DNA of 12,618 nt from contig JAAYTV010000245.1 of assembly GCA_012523655.1 (NCBI GenBank), forward strand, positions 1 to 12,618, written 5' to 3'. This document shows positions 6,873-12,618 of this stretch, one piece after another. The stretch comes from a bacterium (lineage in GTDB: Bacteria; Zhuqueibacterota; Zhuqueibacteria; Residuimicrobiales; Residuimicrobiaceae). Under the pieces are notes generated by a model. The model did no database searches, had not been told where the DNA came from, and saw only the letters and a list, made by a program, of their open reading frames with translations. The position numbers were made by a program, and so were the translations under genes. The stretch's first letter is position 1; each line of letters opens with the position of its first letter.

Positions 6873-7832
6873 TTATACCAGATACTTTTGTTTTTCTTTA
6901 AACCAGGCCGCAAAACGAGGGATCCCTTGTTCGATTTTCGTCTGCGGGTAATAGTTGAGCTCCGCCTGCGCCCGGGAGATGTCCGCACAGGTCAGCGCGA
7001 CGTCTCCAGGTTGATCGGGATAAAACTCCAGCCGGGCCTTTTTCTCCAGCGCCTCTTCAAGCAGATGGATGAGATGGCGCAAGGTCACAGTCTGCGATTC
7101 TCCGAGGTTGTAGATATGGTAGCCGCTGCAATACGTCCAGGCCGCTTCGATGCCAAGCAGGATATCGTCGATATAGGTATAGTCGCGTTGTGAATCGCCG
7201 CTGCCGAACACCGGCACCGGTTGACCGCCGGCGATGAGTCGGGCGAATTTATGTATCGCCATATCCGGACGCTGCCGCGGGCCGTAGACGGTGAAAAAAC
7301 GCAGACAGGTCGTGGACAGGCCGTACAGATGATGATAGGTATAGCAAATCAATTCCCCGGCCCGCTTGGTGGCGGCATAGGGTGAAATGGGATGATCCAC
7401 CGCATCAGACTCGCTGAACGGCGCGTTAAGGTTGTTGCCATATACTGACGAAGAGGAGGCAAAGATAAATTTTTTAATCTGATGCTTTCGCGCGAGCTCG
7501 AGCAAGTTGATTGTGCCGGTGATGTTGACCTGATCGTACAACTGCGGCTCCTGAATCGAGGGCCGGACTCCTGCACGTGCGGCGAGATGCACCACATGCT
7601 CAAATCCGTTCTCATAAAACAGCCTTTGCAGCATCGGCTGATCCAGGATGTCCCCTTCCACCAGCTGAAAGCGGGGCTCCGCCAGCATTCCGGACACATT
7701 GTCTCGTTTGATGGCCGGATTATAGTAGGTGTTAAAATTATCCACAGCGGTCACTGAGTGACCCAAATCCAACAGTCGGGCGCACAGATGCGACCCGATA
7801 AAACCGGCGCCGCCCGTCACCAGAATCTTCAT
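6873..7832 (-). CDS. NAD-dependent nucleotide-sugar epimerase, UDP-glucuronate 4-epimerase-like
   Basis: A 319-residue extended short-chain dehydrogenase/reductase acting on a UDP-sugar in the cytoplasm. The NAD loop is VTGGAGFIGSHL (5-16), HLAARAGVRPS (82-92) is the substrate-side segment, ASSSSVYG (125-132) carries the catalytic Ser region, and YAATK (152-156) is the Tyr-x3-Lys dyad. FFTVYGPRQRPDMA (179-192) followed by GSGDSQRDYTYIDD (210-223) is the pattern of UDP-glucuronate 4-epimerases, which make UDP-galacturonate; related UDP-hexose epimerases cannot be excluded. The frame could begin at a TTG at 7838, but the ATG at 7832 starting MKILVTGG is the natural family start. Only 20 bp separate it from the kinase gene, so the two are surely cotranscribed. 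It probably supplies an acidic sugar for the polymer. Confidence 0.87.
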   Translation of the reverse strand: MKILVTGGAGFIGSHLCARLLDLGHSVTAVDNFNTYYNPAIKRDNVSGMLAEPRFQLVEGDILDQPMLQRLFYENGFEHVVHLAARAGVRPSIQEPQLYDQVNITGTINLLELARKHQIKKFIFASSSSVYGNNLNAPFSESDAVDHPISPYAATKRAGELICYTYHHLYGLSTTCLRFFTVYGPRQRPDMAIHKFARLIAGGQPVPVFGSGDSQRDYTYIDDILLGIEAAWTYCSGYHIYNLGESQTVTLRHLIHLLEEALEKKARLEFYPDQPGDVALTCADISRAQAELNYYPQTKIEQGIPRFAAWFKEKQKYLV

Positions 7833-7852
7833 ACCCAACGATCCGATCGAGA

Positions 7853-10174
7853 TTAGTAGTGATAGTAACTGTAATTCTGCGCAAGAACAGAATCGCCGCC
7901 GTTCAAGATCACTCCGATGAGATTGGCCGGAACGGAAGAAAAAATTTCCAGCTTTTCCTTTGCCAGGTCCCGGTGCGTCCGGCCCGACCGCACCACCAAC
8001 GCCACACCATCCACTTGGGTGCCGATGACGACCGCATCCGTTGCAGCTTCGAGGGGAGGAGAATCAAAGAGGATGAGATCGAATTTACGCTTGACTTCAT
8101 TTAAGAATCGCTGCATCTGCAGCGAGCCCAACAACTCGGAAGGGTTGGGCATCAGGGTGCCGTAACTGATGAATGAAAGATTGGGAATGTGGGTCGCTTG
8201 CACCGCTTCGGTCAAGGTGATGCTGCCGTTCAAATAGTTCGCCAGCCCCGGCTCCTTTCTCATGCGAAAGGTGTTGTGCAGAACGCCGCGGCGAAGATCG
8301 GCATCCACCAACAGGGTGTTGGTTCGCTGCTGGGCAAAGATAATGGCCAGATTGCTGGAGGTGAATGACTTGCCATCCTCCGGGCCGACGCTGGTGATCA
8401 CCAGGGTTTGAATGCGTTCCCTCTTTTTGGAAAAGAGGATCTGCGTACGCAGGGCGCGATAAGCTTCACCGATCGGCGTTGGTGAATAATCATGCGTTAC
8501 CAGCTGCCGGTCGATGTGCTTGGCCTTTTCAAAATCATGATACTCGGGAATATCCTTGAAATCCACCACCGGGATCACGCCGAGCACCGGCAGGTTCAGC
8601 GCCTGCTGGATGTCCTCCGCGGAACGGATGGTTTTATCCGCCCAATCGAGGCCGACGGAAAGCATCAAGCCCAACATCAGGCCCAGGCCGGCGCCCAGAG
8701 CGATCTTTTTGGCTCTGCTGGTGCCTGCCGAGGTCGGCCGGCTCGCCGGGTCGAGAATAGTCACATCCTCACCCTCGACATGCCCCGCCAGATCGATGCG
8801 TCCCAGTTCTTTAAGCAGGTTGTCATAGTTTTCCTCGCAGATCTTTTTCCGCCTTTGCAGTTCTGCAAGGGTGTTTTCATCCGCCGGCAGCTGCCGCTGC
8901 TGCGACAGGACCAGCGAAAGTTTCTCGCGCGCCGCTTTTTCGCGCTCCGCCAGCGTGGAGCGGAACTTGGAGGAAAAGGCTATGATGTCCTCCTGCGTCT
9001 GATTGATCTTGGCTTGCTGGTCCTTCAACACCTGGCTGTCGGCGGCATACTGCCCGGCCAGGGTCTTCATATCCTGCAGCTGTTGCGTCAGCTGCGCATG
9101 CAAGACCCGGAGGTAAGGCTCCTGATTCAGCGGCGCGCAATTGCACAGCTCGGTGACGATGAATTGGCGGAATTGATTGGGATCGATGCCCGGCCCTGGT
9201 GCGGACAGCCGCTCGAGGAGTTGGGAAATCTTGTCGCGTTGGATCGGCAGCTCCTTCAACTCCTGGTTAATGGCGTCCAGTTGATTGCCGATGTTCATCC
9301 GCTCCCGCTCCAGCGACAATGGGTACCGTTCCTGGAACGCGCGCAGTGAAGCTTCGGCCTCCTTGAGGGATCGTTCCGCCGCGTCTTTTTTCATCTCTAG
9401 ATTTTTACGCCCCCGGTCCATATCCCGGTCTTTCAGACCCAAAGATTCCTGGCGGTAAATCTCGGCGATGCGGTTCAGTCGCAGTGGCAGCGTTTCATAA
9501 TCCGTGCCGATCATGGTTAAAATCATCAGACCGCTTTTAGTGTTGAACTCTACCTTGACGCTGTTAACAAGTTCGCTGATGGCGCGGTTGAACTCTTTGA
9601 TCTTGAACGTCTTTTCTTTATTGGTCGCCACGAAATCCGGCCGCAGGCTGAAGGTGAACCCGTAAACACTCCGGCTTCTGTCCACCACGTCCCAGACACT
9701 GCAGCTGTCGATGGCGGTTTCACGGTTATCCACAGAGATGAAATAGAGAAAAAAACGGCCGCCGTCGTCGATGCGCAGGCGATATTTGCCCGGCGTCGGC
9801 GTGGTGGTAGTCCAGAATTCGGAAAAAATGGCATTGTCCCAAACACTGCCCTCAGACAGCGAAAGCGCCAAGCCGAGCTTGGCGGTCAACTGCTCATAGA
9901 ACGTGCGCGACTTCATGGCGATCAGCCGGTCGCGCTCCATCAGCCGTTCCGCATCCGGGTCAAACGCCCGCGCCTGAATCGTCAGATTCGTGCTGTAAAT
10001 CGGCACGTCGTTCCTGGCGATGCTGTAAAAAACGGCGGCGCCGATCGCTGTAAAGGCCAATAGGATCCACTTGCGCCGCCAAAAGCCGCGCAGAAATTTG
10101 CCAAAGTCGATGCCGCCTTCAGACTCCGCCGGAGCGGCCCCTAACCCTTCCAGCTCTTCCAAATATTGATTCAT
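7853..10174 (-). CDS. Wzc/GumC-type chain-length regulator fused to a BY-kinase (tyrosine autokinase)
   Basis: A 773-residue inner-membrane protein that controls polymer length and export through tyrosine autophosphorylation. The first transmembrane segment is about residues 36-53 (Wzz domain start). A large periplasmic part follows, with long coiled-coil stretches (about 250-325 and 350-450), and the second transmembrane segment is about 490-510. The cytoplasmic kinase has Walker A GPEDGKSFTSSN (597-608), Walker A' LLVDADLRR (621-629) and Walker B LILFDSPP (700-707). A Tyr-rich tail ends the chain (Tyr768, 770, 771, 773), the usual autophosphorylation cluster. EAYRALRT (570-577) is the oligomer-interface motif. 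The frame opens with TTG-ATG; the ATG at 10174 is chosen. It starts 6 bp after the export gene's stop with little ribosome-binding site, so translational coupling is likely. Cysteines in the periplasmic part (158, 344, 346) are unusual. Confidence 0.93.
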   Translation of the reverse strand: MNQYLEELEGLGAAPAESEGGIDFGKFLRGFWRRKWILLAFTAIGAAVFYSIARNDVPIYSTNLTIQARAFDPDAERLMERDRLIAMKSRTFYEQLTAKLGLALSLSEGSVWDNAIFSEFWTTTTPTPGKYRLRIDDGGRFFLYFISVDNRETAIDSCSVWDVVDRSRSVYGFTFSLRPDFVATNKEKTFKIKEFNRAISELVNSVKVEFNTKSGLMILTMIGTDYETLPLRLNRIAEIYRQESLGLKDRDMDRGRKNLEMKKDAAERSLKEAEASLRAFQERYPLSLERERMNIGNQLDAINQELKELPIQRDKISQLLERLSAPGPGIDPNQFRQFIVTELCNCAPLNQEPYLRVLHAQLTQQLQDMKTLAGQYAADSQVLKDQQAKINQTQEDIIAFSSKFRSTLAEREKAAREKLSLVLSQQRQLPADENTLAELQRRKKICEENYDNLLKELGRIDLAGHVEGEDVTILDPASRPTSAGTSRAKKIALGAGLGLMLGLMLSVGLDWADKTIRSAEDIQQALNLPVLGVIPVVDFKDIPEYHDFEKAKHIDRQLVTHDYSPTPIGEAYRALRTQILFSKKRERIQTLVITSVGPEDGKSFTSSNLAIIFAQQRTNTLLVDADLRRGVLHNTFRMRKEPGLANYLNGSITLTEAVQATHIPNLSFISYGTLMPNPSELLGSLQMQRFLNEVKRKFDLILFDSPPLEAATDAVVIGTQVDGVALVVRSGRTHRDLAKEKLEIFSSVPANLIGVILNGGDSVLAQNYSYYHY

Positions 10175-10180
10175 CAAGGA

Positions 10181-10864
10181 TTACTTGCGATAATTCAACA
10201 GCGTGACGTAAAAGGTTACCAATGAGATGCCAAAGGAAAAGTAGCGCATCACCGTCTGCATCGTCAGTCGGTTGATGCGCGGCGCAACCACCGTATCGCC
10301 GGATTCGATGCCGAGTTCATACAGCGAAGTGCCCTCATAGTAGGCGGTCTCAAAATCCACATACATCGACTCGCCCCGGCGCTGCAGATATAAGCTGGCA
10401 AGATCAAAGCTCTGCAACCCGCCGCCCTGCTTGATCAATTCCCAGAACGACGATTTTAAATCCACCCGGTATAATCCGGGATTAACGAAAATGCCGCGCA
10501 GGGTCAATCGCGCCAGCGGCGTGACCATGACTTTCGGGCTTTCAATAAAAGGCTTGAACTTGGATTCCAGCACCTCGGAGATTTCACGTGCGCTTAACTC
10601 AGCGACATGCACCTTGCCCAAAGACGCCAGTTCGATGTTGCCGTCGCCGTCAATGATCTTGGTCGAATCCTGAAACAGGGCGATGAATTTATGGTCGCTG
10701 GGAATATAGCCGCTGTAAATGCGCAGTTGCAGCGCATCGCCGGGCTTGACCCGAATCTCTCGTTTCAGGGTGGGCAACGGCTGTGCCAATAAAATAGACC
10801 CCCCGGCGTAAAGCAAAAACAGCAGGACGAATGTGAAAAATCGACGGCCCACAGTGCAAAACAT
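10181..10864 (-). CDS. Wza-type polysaccharide export protein (Poly_export plus SLBB)
   Basis: A 227-residue exported protein forming the outer-membrane/periplasmic conduit for the polymer, partner of the kinase encoded just downstream. The N-terminus has a signal peptide: basic GRR (6-8), a hydrophobic core (about 9-26) and a probable cleavage near SILLAQ. There is no lipobox Cys, unlike classic Wza. The Poly_export domain (about 36-115) opens REIRVKPGDALQLRIYSG, and an SLBB-type domain (about 119-200) contains RGIFVNPGLYRVD (123-135). A C-terminal hydrophobic or amphipathic helix (about 203-224) could be the outer-membrane-spanning helix of the Wza ring. The protein is much shorter than E. 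coli Wza, as is common for one-SLBB relatives. The ATG at 10864 has a strong TAGGAG ribosome-binding site 7 nt upstream. The 80-bp gap to the STAS gene holds a perfect palindrome. Confidence 0.9.
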   Translation of the reverse strand: MFCTVGRRFFTFVLLFLLYAGGSILLAQPLPTLKREIRVKPGDALQLRIYSGYIPSDHKFIALFQDSTKIIDGDGNIELASLGKVHVAELSAREISEVLESKFKPFIESPKVMVTPLARLTLRGIFVNPGLYRVDLKSSFWELIKQGGGLQSFDLASLYLQRRGESMYVDFETAYYEGTSLYELGIESGDTVVAPRINRLTMQTVMRYFSFGISLVTFYVTLLNYRK

Positions 10865-10913
10865 GAACTTCTCCTACGTGTAAAGACCCGGCAAGACTCA
10901 GAAGCATTCATCA

Positions 10914-10927
10914 ACGGCAGCTGCCGT
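10914..10927. repeat. Perfect 14-bp palindrome ACGGCAGCTGCCGT in the STAS-wza gap
   Basis: The dyad ACGGCAG/CTGCCGT has no spacer, which fits a dimeric DNA-binding protein site better than an RNA hairpin, although a 5-bp stem with an AGCT loop is possible. It lies about 50 bp upstream of the export-gene start. No T-run follows it. A regulatory role is inference. Confidence 0.4.
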
Positions 10928-10944
10928 CGAGAACATCTGTTTCG

Positions 10945-11676
10945 CTAACGGGATCGATAAAAACGATAGCGTTTGGCTTTGGTATCGAGACCGATCCGCT
11001 TCATCAGGGAGCACAATTTGAAATAACCCACTCGGGTGTAGCCGAAGCGGGGCGAATACAGCTGTTTGCGAATCGTCCAGGGCCCCATCAGCGGGTTCTC
11101 TGTGACCAGCTTTTTTACCTTCTCGGTCAGTGGCAGATCCAGCTCTCCCGGCTGCCGCCGATTGGCGCCAGGCGCCGAGCGAAAGGCGGGCCGGGAATCC
11201 AACCCGCCCGCAGGGGGCAATGCGGACCACTCGTCCGCCTTCGTATCCTGCGCCCAACCCTCCCGGTTCTTGAACGCATCCATCTTGATGGTGACCATGG
11301 AGCGTAGATCCAAACCGCGGCTTATCTCATAATCGTCAATAGCCTCTTCCAGAGAATCATAGCACTGCAGGATCCGGTTGAATTCGAGCATCTCGAATAC
11401 TTCGAAGACATCTGGCGTCATCTGGATAATTTTAAGATCACCACCTTTTTCGCGCAATCCGCGAATTTCTCCGACAAAAACTCCCCACCCCGCGCTGCTG
11501 ACATAGTTGACAAATCCCAAGTCAACAATAAACTGACAGACCCCTTCCTCTATCGTCCGCAGCAGCAAACGTTGCAACTCCGGCGACGTTGTTGTGTCCA
11601 CATATCCCCGGACTCGAAAAAGGGCAATATCCTGAAATACGCCGATTCGATCAACCGCTATCTCAATACCATCCAT
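10945..11676 (-). CDS. STAS-domain regulator with C-terminal winged-helix-like domain
   Basis: A 243-residue soluble protein heading the polysaccharide operon. Residues 1-116 form a STAS (anti-sigma-factor antagonist) fold. FRVRGYVDTTTSPELQRLL (20-38) and FIVDLGFVNYVSSAGWGVFV (49-68) match the strand-loop-helix of SpoIIAA/RsbV. Ser61 falls at the phosphorylated Ser, with Ser60 in place of the usual Asp. A low-complexity Pro/Gly/Arg linker (about 134-180) leads to a basic C-terminal domain (about 181-243). This has helices TEKVKKLVTENP and GPWTIRKQLYSPRFG, then TRVGYFKLCSLMKRIGL and a KAKRYRFYRSR tail. It resembles the helix-turn-helix of IS3-type transposases and may bind DNA or RNA. The ATG at 11676 has AGG 7 nt upstream. 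The likely role is switching polymer synthesis through partner binding. The STAS call is firm; the function of the C-terminal domain is inferred. Confidence 0.82.
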   Translation of the reverse strand: MDGIEIAVDRIGVFQDIALFRVRGYVDTTTSPELQRLLLRTIEEGVCQFIVDLGFVNYVSSAGWGVFVGEIRGLREKGGDLKIIQMTPDVFEVFEMLEFNRILQCYDSLEEAIDDYEISRGLDLRSMVTIKMDAFKNREGWAQDTKADEWSALPPAGGLDSRPAFRSAPGANRRQPGELDLPLTEKVKKLVTENPLMGPWTIRKQLYSPRFGYTRVGYFKLCSLMKRIGLDTKAKRYRFYRSR

Positions 11677-11690
11677 GAATCGCCTGTCTG

Positions 11691-11732
11691 AAAAAAAACA
11701 CGCAACTTCAAAAAACAGCCGGCGCCAGGCCG
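11691..11732 (-). promoter_or_regulatory. Leader hairpin followed by two T-runs (possible attenuator)
   Basis: On the minus strand, CGGC (11732-11729) pairs with GCCG (11723-11720) across a 5-nt loop. GCTG and a six-T run (11715-11710) follow, and an eight-T run lies at 11698-11691, just before the STAS ribosome-binding site. The stem is short but GC-only. This is the outline of a weak intrinsic terminator in the leader. Activity is unproven. Confidence 0.35.
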
Positions 11733-11760
11733 AACTATCCTGTCTTTAAAACCGGATTAT

Positions 11761-11777
11761 CGCAAACAGCATGCCAA
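11761..11777 (-). promoter_or_regulatory. Sigma-54 (RpoN)-type -24/-12 promoter
   Basis: The minus-strand word TTGGCATGCTGTTTGCG fits the consensus TGGCAC-N5-TTGCW: GG and GC sit at the exact required spacing and differ only at the last base of each block (TGGCAT, TTGCG). The predicted start is near 11750, giving a leader of about 74 nt before the STAS ATG. Sigma-54 control is known for several exopolysaccharide systems. A GATAAT word overlaps just downstream, so sigma-70 use cannot be excluded. Confidence 0.5.
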
Positions 11778-11814
11778 GCAAACGGCCGTGAATCGATCGA
11801 AGCAGAACAGACGA

Positions 11815-11875
11815 TGAAATAAGACAGAGGTCGTTGCGGAGCTCGGTAAGATAATTGAATAGTAATTAGCTAGTA
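11815..11875. repeat. Diverged copy of the asnB-glpD spacer element
   Basis: TGAAATAAGACAGAG then GTCGTTGCG (11815-11838) matches TGAAAAAAGACC then GTCGTTGCG (1969-1989), apart from a 3-nt length difference and a few substitutions. Both are followed within about 25 bp by TTGAATA and an AT-rich stretch containing TAGTA or AGTAA. The second copy lies upstream of the STAS promoter. Confidence 0.4.
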
Positions 11876-12011
11876 AGATTCCCCGGACTTGCCCGCAAAA
11901 CCGCCCCTCCCCTCCTCGACCGGCACAATTCAATGAAGCATATTCTCTTCAAGGGACTGTGTATTAGCAGAAAACACTTTGTTTCATTTTGATACAGCTT
12001 TGGAAGAACGC

Positions 12012-12039
12012 AAAAAAATACCCCTGATCGACAGGGGTA
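12012..12039 (-). terminator. Strong intrinsic terminator of the glycogen-synthase-like gene
   Basis: TACCCCTG (12019-12026) and CAGGGGTA (12032-12039) form a perfect 8-bp stem with a 5-nt loop, followed on the minus strand by seven T's (12018-12012). It starts 5 bp after the stop codon of the upstream gene. It separates that gene from the polysaccharide operon. Confidence 0.88.
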
Positions 12040-12044
12040 AAGAG

Positions 12045-12618
12045 TTATTTCTTCTTCTTCGGAGTATCCAATCGCTGCAACAGCTTGATATATTTCTCAG
12101 CGGTGTTTTTCCAGCAGAAATCGAATTTCATCGCTTTCTTGACCAGCTTGAGCCAATTCTTCTCATCCTCGAAGCAATGCAGCGCGTTCTTCATTGCCTC
12201 GAGCAGCGCTTTTTTCTCGCACCCGTCAAAGGAAAAGCCTTTGCATTTTCCCTCGCCGGATTCGCCCAGAGATTCCAGCACACAGCCGATCCTGTTCACC
12301 ACAGGAATGGTGCCATAGTGCAGATGGATCATCTGCTGGGCCATCTGTTGTTCTGAACAGTCGCCGGCGATCGTCAGATCGCAGGCGGCAATCAGCCGAT
12401 GAATCATGGCCGCATCCGGCGCCACCACCACGGCCAGCTTGCCGCTGTGGCTCTTGCGCAACTTGTCGACGCCGCGGCGTTTTATCGTATCGTTGGCAAA
12501 CACCAGAACCATATTGAGGTTCAGGCTCAGCACTCGGTCCAAGGCCTCCAGCATCGCTTCGCTGCTTTTGGCCTCACTGCCGTCAAAAAAAATAGCAACC
12601 AGCGGGCCGCTTTCCCCA
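12045..12618 (-). CDS. C-terminal part of a divergent glycogen/starch-synthase-like (GT5) protein (partial, runs off right edge)
   Basis: The frame is open without a start to the window edge, so the visible 190 residues are the 3' part of a larger gene. The internal ATG at 12554 is not the start. The fold pattern follows the GT-B donor domain of GlgA: PLVAIFFDGS near the edge, LEALDRVL, VVVAPDAAMIHRLIAACDLT, HYGTIPVVNRIG, then GFSFDGCEKKALLEAMKNAL and a final WKNTAEKYIKLL. Functional GlgA uses ADP- or UDP-glucose to extend alpha-1,4-glucan. Here the SRFEPCGL motif reads DCSEQQMA, keeping the Glu but losing PCGL. The RLTSQKG region reads DGSEAKS, keeping the Lys but losing the Arg. The TGG turn is IGC. 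It may be an inactive or repurposed paralogue. A lysine-rich tail (PKKKK) ends the protein, and a strong terminator follows. Confidence 0.75.
   Translation of the reverse strand, partial: GESGPLVAIFFDGSEAKSSEAMLEALDRVLSLNLNMVLVFANDTIKRRGVDKLRKSHSGKLAVVVAPDAAMIHRLIAACDLTIAGDCSEQQMAQQMIHLHYGTIPVVNRIGCVLESLGESGEGKCKGFSFDGCEKKALLEAMKNALHCFEDEKNWLKLVKKAMKFDFCWKNTAEKYIKLLQRLDTPKKKK

Larger units (their letters stand above)
11677..12011 (-). promoter_or_regulatory. Gene-free control region upstream of the STAS-polysaccharide operon
   Basis: No credible gene lies between the terminator and the STAS start. Reading in the transcription direction, the region holds a G-rich tract (11881-11915 on the complementary strand), an AT-rich block with a degenerate repeat (about 11815-11875), a sigma-54-like promoter (11761-11777), and a leader with a GC hairpin and two T-runs (11691-11732). 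The length and layout fit a regulated promoter with upstream activator sites. Confidence 0.55.

Noticed and set aside
8492..9349. Open frame of 285 codons on the plus strand opposite the kinase gene
   Set aside because: It is complementary to coiled-coil coding sequence, which produces repetitive Leu/Gln/Arg peptides; no domain seen.
11831..11868. Sigma-70 promoter TTACTA-17-TATCTT on the minus strand
   Set aside because: Spacing is right but both boxes match the consensus poorly (3/6 and 4/6), and the sigma-54-like site downstream is a much better match.
12045..12554. Complete 169-residue gene starting at the ATG at 12554
   Set aside because: The same frame continues upstream without a stop to the window edge and encodes more of the GT5 donor domain, so this ATG is internal.

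Overview
The window reads as a chromosomal piece of a didermal (outer-membrane-bearing) bacterium of moderately high GC content. The diderm inference rests on an outer-membrane polysaccharide export protein next to a Wzc-type tyrosine kinase. The protein styles and the intergenic repeats resemble poorly cultured phyla such as the KSB1/Calditrichota group. That placement is impression-level inference and was not tested. All ten supported genes lie on the minus strand, so transcription runs from high to low coordinates. No tRNA, rRNA, CRISPR array, insertion sequence or phage gene was seen.

Layout in transcription order. The right edge holds the 3' part of a glycogen/starch-synthase-like gene (12045 to beyond 12618), closed by a strong intrinsic terminator. 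A 368-bp control region follows, with a good match to a sigma-54 promoter and a leader containing a hairpin and two T-runs. Next come a STAS-domain regulator with a C-terminal winged-helix-like domain, a Wza-type export protein, a Wzc-type chain-length regulator fused to a BY-kinase, a UDP-glucuronate-4-epimerase-like SDR, a polyprenyl-phosphate sugar-1-phosphate transferase, a GT4 glycosyltransferase, an AsnB-type amidotransferase, an FAD-dependent glycerol-3-phosphate dehydrogenase, and the first 49 codons of a probable methyltransferase running off the left edge.

Together the genes form the core of an exopolysaccharide or capsule locus. The epimerase supplies an activated sugar. The sugar transferase loads the first sugar-phosphate onto undecaprenyl phosphate, and the GT4 extends the chain. 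AsnB and the methyltransferase may decorate sugars or a linked metabolite. The kinase and export protein control length and outer-membrane passage. No flippase (Wzx) or polymerase (Wzy) is in the window; they may lie beyond the left edge or elsewhere.

The least ordinary parts are regulatory: the STAS-winged-helix fusion at the head of the operon behind a sigma-54-like promoter, perfect inverted repeats in most of the longer intercistronic gaps, and a short repeat present in the spacers at both ends of the polysaccharide block. The glycogen-synthase-like protein also lacks the normal active-site motifs.
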